From Streptomyces sp. NRRL F-2580 (GTDB lineage: Bacteria; Actinomycetota; Actinomycetes; Streptomycetales; Streptomycetaceae): 49,039 nucleotides of DNA. The position numbers and the translations under genes are program-made. The stretch lies in NCBI RefSeq assembly GCF_000720115.1, contig NZ_JOIR01000051.1, positions 1 to 49,039 on the forward strand, written 5' to 3'. The notes beneath the pieces were generated by a model, which was not told the DNA's origin, searched no databases, and saw only the letters and a program-made list of their open reading frames with translations. Positions 16,601 through 24,303 of the stretch are shown one piece after another (position 1 is the stretch's first letter; every line of letters begins with the position of its first letter).

Positions 16601-16767
16601 ACGCATCGCCTGAACAGCGCACCCGGATCGAAGAAAGCAGAAGACGCGTAGGGCTGTGCTTCGCCCAGCAAATGCTCGCGGCCGATACTTACGAGCTTCC
16701 GCGTTCAGTGCGCAGAATTATTGGCACTCTCCTGACCCGACCCACCAGCGATGCCAGCGACGGATGA
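13693..16767 (+). CDS. HerA/FtsK-type P-loop ATPase
   Basis: A 1024-aa protein. The first 370 residues form an unrecognised domain. The ATPase core follows: Walker A GVTGSGKSN (about 382-390) preceded by the DSLARHVFVAG strand, EPAKAEYRALL, and Walker B LFVVEEAHRLL (about 614-624), then the ADQVPTRLAPEVLKN segment typical of HerA/DUF87 proteins, which act as hexameric DNA translocases and often partner nucleases in defence or repair. The C-terminal 250 residues include cysteine/histidine clusters (CVAACVGHAEEC; CDVPPYPACNEICPEHTC) that may bind zinc. No nuclease gene lies next to it, so it may act alone or its partner is lost. GC is slightly lower than neighbours, suggesting transfer. Confidence 0.88.
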   Translation: MVYDPVTTATVDYLQRTQLVPAIASDTATIVPPDVRRMLRVTGVGQPTRTSAPHAEGMAIEPPTLPLLVGLSGAGVPVAFLLEGQGDGVSVGLGTWAPEGMGDAALDARQAMLCGMLDGSYPAVDVSAGSAATSEFGYGALGLGVPAPLLADPRDGALPIDRLVRSMTGLRWAALVLAVPVGATELGADRNRVLNEMRAVAAAVQASGVRSPLAEHYQTLLQRRLDALADAQGRGGWRTGVYLLGSRPRDVAALTSAWRAVFAGALSVPEPVRTTAHPTIAQLAACWALPEGAEQPGPSGYQHPFSAQTLLSSPQLAGYVHMPALETAGFGVRIVPRFNVSPPPSTDPSVAIGSVVERDRPSATAFTVPIDSLARHVFVAGVTGSGKSNSVLHLIRQVAAAGIPFLVVEPAKAEYRALLRDPVVGPALRVFTLGRETVSPLRLNPFDVPEGASVAAHVDLLRAAFEGAFGMWAPLPQVLERCLHEVYEDRGWDLRTDTNHRLDEHVPAWSAFPTLSDLAAKFPAVTRSLGYDPEVTANVEAALTTRINSLRLGGKGALLDVPRSLSMAELLAAPTVVELESMGSDDDKAFIMGLLLVRLAEYRRAQGQRPGLTHLFVVEEAHRLLGAAQPVRSENVADPRGSAVETFTNLLSEIRAYGQGVVIADQVPTRLAPEVLKNTLLKLAHRTVAADDRFALASTMSMDQAQSDALVPLAVGRAAAFGYGADAPVLVQVPPTKDDRLIRETDDAAVRNAMAAWRTSGRWDDLWLARHSCVAACVGHAEECTAARSLLDQGLVRRTFTRIVLSLLADAGSLERTWQDLVQIVRPHRAPPIEETILLRCLAAHAPDWYAERRGAQAGWTYSATLHYADRLRQALLAPADRRASAIDAFRAFAIAQHACDVPPYPACNEICPEHTCLYRGAAADLVAEGQYDASWAAADATDRGDSSRDATWQVCDSATFELMEYPPDDASPEQRTRIEESRRRVGLCFAQQMLAADTYELPRSVRRIIGTLLTRPTSDASDG

Positions 16768-16926
16768 GGCATCCACCCAGTTTAAGACGCTTCAACTCTG
16801 CGTGTGTAGTGACGGCATACCGGTCCCATCGGGTTACCGGTCCCAGCAGAAGCGTCTCGGGGGCCCCGCAGCGCGGGATGCTCGCTGGCTTGTGTTGGGA
16901 AACCACATCGTTGAGGCTGGGAGGAG

Positions 16927-17589
16927 TCACTCGGGCTCTTCAAAGCCGGGCGGTGGACCGGAGAACATCTGATAGGCAAGCCATGCAAACACGATCAAGA
17001 TTACGACGAACACGATCACTGCCAGGATGACGGCGGCTTTAGGTACACCCTTGGAACGTACGGTGGCTCCGGTGGTGAGGTTCTCCAACCGGGTCACACG
17101 AAGTGTCCCGGCGCGCATCCGCCCACTTGCCCGAACCGAGTCGCCGTCGCTCACAGAACCCTCGAATGTAAGGCCCCTCATTTCTACGGGTATGAGGGAC
17201 ACCCGGTTACCTGAGTCGTCGTATCGCTCGATCCGGAAGGTCCATATCGACTCTGACCCTTGATCGCCGCGCGACTCGGATCGTGCCTGCACACCGCGCA
17301 CTTGACCTTCAGCGTGCCCGCTGCCAACCGGAAGGGCAGCAGAAGTGCGCCCTGGATGGGCAGCAGGTGGCGGCGGATGCGCCGCGCGCTCGTCACCATG
17401 CGTGCTTCGGTCCGGCGGAGCGCTCCATCCTTCGCCACCAGCGCGTCCCGTCCGGGGCGGGGGGTTAGGAGGCGGCGGCTCTGAGGACCTATCAACCAAC
17501 GAGCTGAAGGAGTGGCCACAATAACTACAGAAGGACGAATTCGGACTGGCTTCCCCACTGCAATTGGGACAAATCCACGTATTATTCAT
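16927..17589 (-). CDS. zinc-ribbon, tail-anchored membrane protein
   Basis: A 220-aa protein starting MNNTWICPNCSGEASPNSSF, with an N-terminal zinc ribbon (CPNC...CSYC), a proline-rich linker (about 35-95), a beta-rich domain containing WTFRIERYDDSGNRVSLIPV, FEGSVSDGDSVRASGR and LRVTRLENLTTGATV that looks like an OB-type barrel, and one C-terminal transmembrane helix (AVILAVIVFVVILIVFAWLA) followed by a short tail. The architecture suggests a membrane-anchored accessory protein with its domains in the cytoplasm. An upstream in-frame ATG at 17706 exists but the zinc ribbon start is preferred. Function unknown. Confidence 0.7.
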   Translation of the reverse strand: MNNTWICPNCSGEASPNSSFCSYCGHSFSSLVDRSSEPPPPNPPPRTGRAGGEGWSAPPDRSTHGDERAAHPPPPAAHPGRTSAALPVGSGHAEGQVRGVQARSESRGDQGSESIWTFRIERYDDSGNRVSLIPVEMRGLTFEGSVSDGDSVRASGRMRAGTLRVTRLENLTTGATVRSKGVPKAAVILAVIVFVVILIVFAWLAYQMFSGPPPGFEEPE

Positions 17590-17738
17590 GCGGAACACTT
17601 CCGTATTGTCCGCCTGGCTGGTACGCCTCTCTTCCAGGAGACACCCGTGGGGCGCGCAGAGCAAATCAGCGACGCGAGGGCCTGAAAGAGCGTTTTGTCC
17701 TGGCAAGGGTGTTTGGTAAGTAGCGTGGTGTCAGCGGA

Positions 17739-18173
17739 TTGGGTCCACGCGTGGAGGCGTGTGAGGCTCCGCCCGTGGAGTGCGATGTGTGTGGACGGGC
17801 GATGTGGCGATGGCCGGCGCTGCCGGCGGTGACGCACTCGGAGATCTGGTCCTGTTGCTGGTGCTACGCCTCTACCTGTGTGGGTGGTGAGTGGTTCGAG
17901 GTCGCGCGGCCGCCGTATTTGCCCGTGGGGATGCGTTGGGAGCGGGCTGTCGCGGACGGCCTTCCCGCCGACGTCTCCCACGCCTTCGGCATTTTCGACA
18001 GGACGCTGTGCGGAATCCAGGAAGCTGGCATGTCGCCGTCCGACTACTGGTGGCTGCCGGAGCGGGAGAACGCCTGCGGCGCTTGCCGGGAAGCGGCGGG
18101 TGTCATTGATGACCGCTGGCCGCAGGCAATGAGGGACGAAAATGCGCGGGTCAGCGTGGCCCGGCGACTATGA
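17739..18173 (+). CDS. hypothetical cysteine-rich protein, IS passenger
   Basis: The 144-aa product has paired cysteine motifs: CDVCGRAMW, CCWCYAS and a late CGACREAAG, suggesting one or two small zinc fingers. There are many tryptophans and no membrane segment. It starts only about 20 bases inside the left inverted repeat and ends overlapping the transposase 3' end by 6 bases in convergent orientation. I do not recognise the family. The start could be TTG 17739 or GTG 17751. Its location inside the inverted repeats makes it a passenger. Confidence 0.55.
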   Translation: MGPRVEACEAPPVECDVCGRAMWRWPALPAVTHSEIWSCCWCYASTCVGGEWFEVARPPYLPVGMRWERAVADGLPADVSHAFGIFDRTLCGIQEAGMSPSDYWWLPERENACGACREAAGVIDDRWPQAMRDENARVSVARRL

Positions 18174-19009
18174 GTCCTTCCAGTTCGGAGTCGATTCTCG
18201 TGTGAGCCTGCGGCTCATCAGGTCGATCATCGCGAGGCGGATCATGGCTTCGGAGCGGTGTGGGTGGGTTTCGTAGTCGCGAGCGAGGCGGCGGTGGTTC
18301 ATCAACCAGCCGAAGGTCCGCTCGACTACCCAGCGCCGCGGGATGACCTTGAAGCCCTTCTGGCCCGGGTCACGGCGGGTGACCTCGACGTCGATGCCGA
18401 GGGTGGCGCCGTGATCGATGGCCTTGGTCCGGTAGCCAGTGTCGGCCCAGGCCTTGGTGACCCTGGGGTGTGGGCCTGGGCGATGTGCGAGAGCAGGTGG
18501 ATGCCGCCGACGTTGTCGGAGACGCTGGCCGCAGTGACCCAGACGGCGAGGAGGAGGCCGAGGGTGTCGACGCCTATGTGGCGCTTGCGTCCTGCGATCT
18601 TCTTGCCCGCGTCGATGCCCTGGCCGGCGGCCGGGACGTTGGCGGAGGTCTTGACACTCTGCGCGTCCAGCACGCACGCACTCGGCTCGGCGTCCCGGCC
18701 TGCGGCCTCCCGGACCAGTCGGCGGAGCAGGCCGTTGAGCTGGTCAAATACACCGTCCTTCTGCCAGGCGGCAAAGTATCCGTAGACGGTTTCCCACGGC
18801 GCGAAGTCGTGGGGAAGGTAGCGCCAGGGGATCCCGGTCCGGTCCACATACAAGACCGCGTCCATGATCCGTCGCAGGTCGTGCTCGGGCGGCCGCCCGA
18901 TGTCCAGACCCTTCCCTCGCCGCGCGCCCCGCCAGGCCGACAGAATGGGCTCGAGTAGTTCCCATCGGGCATCGGACAGGTCACTCGGATACGACCGCTG
19001 TCGAGACAT
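18168..19009 (-). pseudogene. IS5-family transposase, frameshifted
   Basis: DDE transposase read in two frames. The N-terminal part (19009 to about 18480) begins MSRQRSYPSDLSDARWELLE, with the DUF4096-type helix-turn-helix domain, VLYVDRTGIPWRYLPHDF and the first catalytic aspartate in LDAQSVKTS. The C-terminal part (about 18480 to 18168) continues in another frame with VTKAWADTGYRTKAID (second aspartate) and RRWVVERTFGWLMNHRRL (glutamate). The break falls near GCCCACACCCCAGGG, which looks like an added AC dinucleotide. No slippery site typical of programmed frameshifting is apparent, so the copy is probably inactive. Confidence 0.85.
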
Positions 19010-19227
19010 GTTTCGATAGTTCCGTCGGCAGACACGCAGCCACAGGGCGCAAACAGGGGTGAGCGGGGGCGCCTTGGGATCAGACAGGAGCGAACGGGCG
19101 GAAACCCGGCCGGCAATGGCGTCAACCGTCCCTCACGTCACGGATAACGACCCCGACCTCAGCAGTCCCAGCCCACTCCGCTGCCCCAAAAGCTGCCAAA
19201 CACCTCTGCCGGGACAAAACGCTCTTT

Positions 19228-19860
19228 AAGCCGCTGTTCGAGTCGGACGGGTCGATCAGACCGGAGCAGAAGGCCGTCCTGGAGGCGGCAAACCACTGGC
19301 TCGTTGTGGCGCTGGCCGCGCGGGACCTGTGTCCGTCACAGCGCGGCGCGAGCCTTGCCATCCCTACATGGCGCTACGGCCAGGAGCCGACCACGCCCTT
19401 TGCGACGGTGTACGCCAAGTACTTCCAGAACAGCATCCGGGAGGAGGCGCTGGTCGCGCAGTCGCTGGCGGGCATCGTGTTCGCCCGGGGCGGGGGCGGC
19501 ACGCTCCGCGAGATCTTCCAGGACGTGGAGGAGAACTACTACGCGGCGAACGCGGCTCAATTCACGCCGATGATCTTTTTCGACCCCGATGCGTACTGGC
19601 AGAACGACGTGGAGGTCGACCCGGACGGCACGGTCGGACGCCGTGCTGTCAAGCTCGACCAGGTGCTCAGCCGGATCTTCGTGTTGGCCCGCGCCAAGAG
19701 CCGTGACACGCAGGAGTGCCTGGCTAAGGTCCGCTTCACCATCGACTTCGATGAGATCGTGGAGCTGCTGCGTGCCCAGGCGGACACCTCCAAGAGGCGC
19801 CTGACGCTGATGCTGGAGGGCCGCGCCGCGGAGCTGCCGGCCGCTCCCTGGAGCCGCTGA
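19228..19860 (+). pseudogene. LOG-like Rossmann-fold protein, 5'-truncated by the IS
   Basis: The open frame continues directly from the IS end and has a GTG at 19306 that could start a 184-aa product. FARGGGGTLREIFQDVEENYY is close to the PGGxGTxxE nucleotide-binding signature of LOG/lysine-decarboxylase-like (cytokinin phosphoribohydrolase) proteins, with a flanking MIFFDPDAYW strand. The N-terminal Rossmann half is absent on both sides of the IS, so the gene lost its 5' part. The family call rests on this one motif. The reading frame is otherwise intact to TGA at 19858-19860. Confidence 0.6.
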
Positions 19861-20247
19861 ACAGCGGGGGTGGTTGATGGAAGGCCTTGTCGTTGTCCAC
19901 CTCGACGTCGGAGACCCCACAGCGAGGTGCGAGAGGCCCGCCCACTGGTTCACGTAGTCCTTCGGGGAGTAGAGGTTGGTCCACTCCACCCCGGTCGGCG
20001 CGGACAGGGGCTCACCTCCCCCCCGCGGGTGAGCACTTTGCCGTGTACGCCCGACACGCCACCCCTCCCGTTCGGTGGACCGGCCCCGTCTCCGGGGTGC
20101 CCAGGGCCAAGCCCGGCGGCTCAGGGCTGCGGCAGTGGGACCGGGCGCGCCTGAGAATCGGCGAAACGCCGGGCGCGCCTCACCTGCACCATCAGCAGGC
20201 TCTGGTTACGCTGCGTGTCCCGGCCATGGAGAGCCCTGGGGGCACCT
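19861..20247. other. no intact gene; possible minus-strand remnant
   Basis: Near 19870-19985 the minus strand encodes a plausible peptide WTNLYSPKDYVNQWAGLSH before shifting frame, which could be the end of a decayed gene. The rest is GC-rich and holds nothing I can support. Confidence 0.4.
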
Positions 20248-21246
20248 GTGACACAGATCCGGATTGCTACGTTCAACCTCGAGAACTTCGACGAGACCCT
20301 CCCGACGGAACACCCGTCGTTGGCTGAACGCATCACGCTGATGAAGCCACAGATCACGCGGCTGCGGGCGGACATCGCCTGCTTCCAGGAAGTCCACGGG
20401 CAGGAACGCCCCGGGCAGCCGCGCGACCTGCTCGCGCTGAAGGAGCTGCTCGCCGGCACCAACCTCGACAGCGCGCCCCTGGTCAGTACCAAGCCTGAGA
20501 GCGACGCGGTCTTCGACGTGCGGAACCTGGTGATCGCCACTCACCTGCCGGTTCTCAAGCACCAGCAGCTGAAGAACGACCTGGTCGCCGAGCCCCGCTA
20601 TCAGCGGCTCACTGCCAACCCCCGCGACCCGGGGCCGGTCCCGATCGGTATCGAGCGGCCCATCCTGCACGCGCAGATCGACATCGATCACGCAGCCCCC
20701 GGCAGGCTGCTGCACGTCATCACCGTGCACTTGAAATCCAAGATCCCCAGCGATATCCCCGGCCAGGTGATCGACTCCCAGAAGGGCATCTGGGCCAGCG
20801 CCGACAGCTGGGCCGAAGGCAGCTTCCTGTCGTCCATGAAGCGCATGAGCCAGGCCCTGGAAGTCAGGCGCCTCATCGACCAGATCCTCGACGACGATCC
20901 AGACGCACGCATCATCGTAGCCGGTGACTTCAACGCCGAGCCCGAAGAAGTTCCCGTGCTGGCGATCTGCGGCAACGTCGAGGACACCAACAACGGAGAC
21001 CTCGCCAGCCGGGTCCTGGTCCCCATTGAGCACACCATCCCCAGCGAGGCCCGCTACACCCTATTCCATCACGGCCGTGGCCAGATGATCGACCACATGC
21101 TCGTCACCCGCAACCTCCTTGCCCACTACCGCGGCTCCGAGATCCATAACGAGATCCTCCACGACGACTCCATCGCTTTCGCCACCGACAGCAAGTACCC
21201 CGAGTCCGACCACGCTCCGGTAGTCGCCACCTTCGACTTCGACTGA
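20248..21246 (+). CDS. endonuclease/exonuclease/phosphatase (EEP) family protein
   Basis: A 332-aa metal-dependent phosphoesterase. The EEP motifs are visible: IATFNLENFDE at the N-terminus (metal-binding Asn/Glu), DIACFQEVHG (catalytic Glu), IIVAGDFNAEPEE (GDFN) and YPESDHAPVVATFDFD (SDH) at the C-terminus, so the whole domain is present. Such proteins cleave DNA, RNA or phosphoester metabolites; the substrate cannot be chosen from sequence. The GTG at 20248, with GGGGG 6 bases upstream, is preferred to the GTG at 20215 because the domain starts immediately after it. No signal peptide. Confidence 0.9.
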   Translation: MTQIRIATFNLENFDETLPTEHPSLAERITLMKPQITRLRADIACFQEVHGQERPGQPRDLLALKELLAGTNLDSAPLVSTKPESDAVFDVRNLVIATHLPVLKHQQLKNDLVAEPRYQRLTANPRDPGPVPIGIERPILHAQIDIDHAAPGRLLHVITVHLKSKIPSDIPGQVIDSQKGIWASADSWAEGSFLSSMKRMSQALEVRRLIDQILDDDPDARIIVAGDFNAEPEEVPVLAICGNVEDTNNGDLASRVLVPIEHTIPSEARYTLFHHGRGQMIDHMLVTRNLLAHYRGSEIHNEILHDDSIAFATDSKYPESDHAPVVATFDFD

Positions 21247-21381
21247 CCCCGAACTGCTCTCCCGCCGCGTCCAAGACGGCTGGTTTCCGTGATCGAGTAG
21301 CCCCCCGGTAGCGTCGGTGCGCCTTCGTGACACCCAGCCTCCTTGGAGCAGGGCAGCACCCTACCGATGCCGGTCAGCACT

Positions 21382-21414
21382 CCGCCCCCTTCCTGGACGC
21401 GAAGGAGGGGGCGG
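21382..21414. terminator. convergent hairpin terminator
   Basis: CCGCCCCCTTC (21382-21392) pairs with GAAGGAGGGGGCGG (21401-21414) with one bulged base. It sits between the converging EEP and ASCH genes and could serve both. Confidence 0.65.
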
Positions 21415-21425
21415 CGGTGTGTGGT

Positions 21426-21779
21426 TCAGACGAGTTCCATCCGGATAGCGAGTACACCTAGGGCTTCCTTCTCGGGGCCGTAGATCGCGCGGATGTTGGC
21501 CAGTTGCTGCTCGCGGATGGAAGTGGGGTTGACGCGGCCCGCACCTTCGCCGTCCAGCAGGGCTTCGAAGGATGGGTACTCGGTGACGGCCAGGATGCGG
21601 ACCAGGCAGCTCTCGTCGGTGCCCTTGACGGAGAACTGGATGTGGTCGCCGGCGGCCAGGTTCTCCAGTCGGGGGTACTTCACGCGGACCTCGGTTGTCT
21701 TGCGTCCGGCGGCGACCAGGTCGAAGTACTGCTTGTAGAGGTTGAGTTCGTGGATGCGGGTGTCGGGGGTTGTGCTCAT
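21426..21779 (-). CDS. ASCH-domain protein
   Basis: A 117-aa protein made entirely of an ASCH-type beta-barrel, a PUA-related fold expected to bind RNA. Characteristic features are the start region IHELNLYKQYFDLVAAGRKT, the KTTEVRVKYPRL segment (G-x-K-t-x-E-x-R pattern), LAAGDHIQF and the later VRILAVTEYPSFEALL. Its ATG overlaps the stop of the LysRS-like gene by 4 bases, so the two are co-translated and likely act on the same RNA or nucleotide substrate. A longer frame upstream of the ATG is the antisense of that gene and was ignored. Confidence 0.85.
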   Translation of the reverse strand: MSTTPDTRIHELNLYKQYFDLVAAGRKTTEVRVKYPRLENLAAGDHIQFSVKGTDESCLVRILAVTEYPSFEALLDGEGAGRVNPTSIREQQLANIRAIYGPEKEALGVLAIRMELV

Positions 21780-22879
21780 GCTGCGGTACGGCTCCCTGCG
21801 GTCGTCATCAGGCGGCCCAGCTCGGCCGCCGAGTACGAGCGGAAGAAATGCCGGGGATCGGAGAACAGGCTCTCCGCCAGGGCCAGCATGCGCTCCGCGT
21901 ACTCCGCTGTGGTGCCGGACCACAGCCTGGTGTCGAGCATCCACGGCTCCGCGCCCTTGGGCAATGGTGCCCGGCCTTCACGGATGAGTGATTTGGACAG
22001 CTTGGCGCCCGTGTCGGTGACGACCTGGGGGCAGAACAGCCGGGCGGGGAGCCGGCCCTGGGTGAGTCCGGCGGCCTGGAGGGCGCCGTCGACCAGGTTG
22101 GACCCGAACACCCAGTCGCCGCCCTTGACCATGACGTGCAGGGCCCTGGAGTCGGCGGACAGGGCGAGTTCCTTGACCAGGTTCCGGTAGAGGGTGGAGA
22201 GGTCCAGGTACGCGCCGTGAGGGGGCCCGATGGTCCCGCTGTAGGGCCCATGGTGGAGGCACTGCGCAGAGACGTTGACCCTTTCCTTGCCCTCGATGAT
22301 GACGCGGGTCCGCTCGGCGTGCTTCTCCGCCCAGCCGCAGCCGGGTTGCGGGCAGGGCACGCGGACGTGCGGAACGCCAGTCGACGGGGCAAGCCACCAC
22401 CGGCAGGCGTCCAGCCGGGGCAGCAGTCGGAGCCACGTCTGGCGATACGTCTCGGAACGCTGCTGGTCCGAGTACATCTCGACGAGGTACGGGATACCGG
22501 TCGCGCCCGACAGGGCGTCGAACATGGGTCGGTACAGGGCGTCGACCTGTGTGCTGACCTGCTGCTCTCCCAGGGCCTGGGCGTATGCACGCTGGTAGCG
22601 GTGGCCGCTGACCGGGTCGGTGACGAGTTCGTACGGCGCGTTGTCGAGGGCGCCGAACGTGACGGCGACCGGCACCCCATAGCGGTCGCGCGTCCGGGCC
22701 GCCGCCGCAAAGGTGAGGGACTGGACCAGGGAGGTGCCGATGTGGGGTGCGCCGTTGATCTGCGTGCCCACAACGAACACCATCCGGTCGGGCTTGGCGT
22801 CGTGGATGCGGGGCGCCAGGACGTCCTCGGCGTTGCCCAGGGCGTTCGCCAATACGGTGTTCGGGGAGACGGGGTACAT
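21776..22879 (-). CDS. stand-alone class I lysyl-tRNA-synthetase-like catalytic domain
   Basis: A 367-aa protein with class I aminoacyl-tRNA synthetase signatures: GAPHIGTSL (HIGH motif) near residue 45 and GAKLSKSLIREG (KMSKS-like) near 300. Between them is a cysteine cluster (CPQPGCGW...CLHHGPY), a probable zinc knuckle as in archaeal-type class I LysRS. The C-terminal anticodon-binding domain of full LysRS is absent, so it may aminoacylate something other than tRNA or act on a free metabolite. The start at 22879 has GAAGGACCGAGG just upstream and is preferred to an ATG at 22918. It is coupled to the ASCH gene. Confidence 0.75.
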   Translation of the reverse strand: MYPVSPNTVLANALGNAEDVLAPRIHDAKPDRMVFVVGTQINGAPHIGTSLVQSLTFAAAARTRDRYGVPVAVTFGALDNAPYELVTDPVSGHRYQRAYAQALGEQQVSTQVDALYRPMFDALSGATGIPYLVEMYSDQQRSETYRQTWLRLLPRLDACRWWLAPSTGVPHVRVPCPQPGCGWAEKHAERTRVIIEGKERVNVSAQCLHHGPYSGTIGPPHGAYLDLSTLYRNLVKELALSADSRALHVMVKGGDWVFGSNLVDGALQAAGLTQGRLPARLFCPQVVTDTGAKLSKSLIREGRAPLPKGAEPWMLDTRLWSGTTAEYAERMLALAESLFSDPRHFFRSYSAAELGRLMTTAGSRTAA

Positions 22880-23065
22880 CCTCGGTCCTTCCTCGGATGG
22901 CACTGGAAACCCCCGCATACGCCGGAGCGTGCGAGACCGGCGGGGCGGGGAGCTTGCGGGCTTATGAGCCGGGCGTGCCGACGGCGGCGAGCACGACGAC
23001 CAAGGCGCAGACCAGGACGACGTAGACCAGCACGGCCAGACGCTGACGTCACCCTCGTAACGGAC

Positions 23066-23287
23066 TCACCCGAGCACTCCGACGTTCGTCAGGGACGTCC
23101 GCAGTCGCCGCGCTCCGCACCGGGGGAGCACGCAGGCGAGTGGCACAGTCATCAGGACACCCTCGAAGTCCGGGATCTCCTCGGCGACCACAGCCATCAG
23201 CTCGCCCTCCGTGCCGCTCGCGATGCCCCGAAGGCGCCTGCCGCCGAGGGGATCCGGCCGGTAGCCGCACAGGTCCTCCGCGCTCAC
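23066..23287 (-). CDS. hypothetical protein (73 aa)
   Basis: GTG at 23287 overlaps the stop of the preceding small frame (GTGA). The product begins MSAEDLCGYRPDPLGGRRLR and contains TEGELMAVVAEEIPDFEGVL, which looks like a folded acidic segment. No domain recognised. Codon third positions are strongly GC, in line with real Streptomyces genes. Confidence 0.4.
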   Translation of the reverse strand: MSAEDLCGYRPDPLGGRRLRGIASGTEGELMAVVAEEIPDFEGVLMTVPLACVLPRCGARRLRTSLTNVGVLG

Positions 23288-23476
23288 CGCTGCTCGGCCA
23301 GCCTTCCTGGCCGTTGTTCGGGACGGGTGCCCCGCAGGAATCGTTCCCATCCCTGCGCGGCCCGCTCCACCAGTGCCGGACTTGGGTCGGGGCTGCTGAA
23401 CGCGTCCCAGGGCGCGTACTCAGGCTGATCCTGGATCTGCCGGGCCAGCGGGCGACGGCGGCAGGGGCTCGGTCAT
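23284..23476 (-). pseudogene. small hypothetical gene, apparent frameshift
   Basis: An ATG at 23476 opens MTEPLPPSP..., but that frame stops early. The adjacent frame encodes a natural-looking tail LARQIQDQPEYAPWDAFSS...WERFLRGTRPEQR ending in TGA at 23286-23284. A single-base shift near 23458 would join them into a gene of about 63 codons that overlaps the next GTG. Either a sequencing error or decay. Confidence 0.35.
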
Positions 23477-23680
23477 GGTGCACTCCTCGGTCGAGGGAAT
23501 GCAGCCAGCCGCAGGGGACCGGGGAAGGACGTCTGCGGTCGGCTGCCGGGGGCGCGGCATCAACCTCGGCCCCACGCAAGGGGCTTGGCCGATCCCGCGA
23601 GATGAACGTACGGTCGCTCTAGGTGAGGTAGGACTGACCCTGGGTACGTGTTACCGCAAGGGCCGCACCGGGAGCGCTCG

Positions 23681-24157
23681 ATGACCGCGAGACCAATCAC
23701 CGGCACGATCGCGGGCTTTGTGCTGCGCACGGCACGGGAGTCGGTCCCGCTCACGCAGGCGGCGATGGCCGAGGCGCTGGGGGCGGACCTGGCCACAGTG
23801 CAAGGGTGGGAGTCGGGCCGGCGGCCCATCGCACATATGCGCGCGGTGGATCTGCTGGGGCTCCGGCGACGGCTGGCCGGGCTCGGCGCGGACGCGGTGA
23901 TTGTCGCCCTGCTGGACGCGGCGATGGACGCGGACCGGATCATCAGCGCCACCCTCACCGGCACCGACGGGCCGCATCCTCTCGCTGAGTGGGTGCACAC
24001 CCGCAACACCGCCCACATGCTCGCCTGGGCCCTCACCGGCACCCGGCCGCCCTCCCTTGCGCAGATGCCCTCCCCCCGCCGCAGGCGGTATTTCGACTGT
24101 GCGCTATTCCTCAGCTTGGGGCTGGGCTCCCGGATGTTGAGGTGCCAGTGCTCCTGA
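23681..24157 (+). CDS. XRE-type helix-turn-helix regulator, C-terminus probably altered
   Basis: A 158-aa protein with an N-terminal HTH: FVLRTARESVPLTQAAMAEA followed by LGADLATVQGWESGRRPI (about residues 8-50). It resembles the Cro/C1-type regulators common beside integrated plasmids in Streptomyces. GGGAG lies 6 bases before the ATG. Residues 60-130 (ADAVIVALLDAAMDADRIIS...HMLAWALTGTRPP) are helical. The last 25 residues (after SPRRRR) do not look like the family and the gene may be truncated by a frameshift near 24095. Confidence 0.75.
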   Translation: MTARPITGTIAGFVLRTARESVPLTQAAMAEALGADLATVQGWESGRRPIAHMRAVDLLGLRRRLAGLGADAVIVALLDAAMDADRIISATLTGTDGPHPLAEWVHTRNTAHMLAWALTGTRPPSLAQMPSPRRRRYFDCALFLSLGLGSRMLRCQCS

Positions 24158-24303
24158 CTGCTGTCAGCCGCGCGACGGCCGATGAGTTTCTCCATGATCC
24201 ACAGTCATAGATCATGATGGCTGCACCGTAGCCATGGGTGTGGTCGAAGTGTGCATCGGCCGAACCTGCTGAGATCCAGACACGAGACACCGAGGAATCT
24301 GAG

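Larger units (their letters stand above)
17685..19227. mobile_element. IS5-family-type element with passenger gene
   Basis: Terminal inverted repeats of about 32 bp: left AAAGAGCGTTTTGTCC at 17685-17700 continuing to 17716, right GGGACAAAACGCTCTTT at 19211-19227 (repeat 19196-19227), with four mismatches. Between them lie a transposase gene (minus strand, frameshifted) and a 144-codon passenger gene. At 1.54 kb the element is longer than a typical IS5-family sequence of about 0.9 kb. No convincing target duplication is visible (left CTG, right AAG), and the gene on the right is broken exactly at the end, consistent with insertion followed by deletion on the left. Confidence 0.75.

Noticed and set aside
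22962..23027. 22-codon hydrophobic frame on the minus strand (VLVYVVLVCALVVVLAAVG)
   Set aside because: It could be a membrane peptide but has only a GTG start, an upstream in-frame stop, and no ribosome site.
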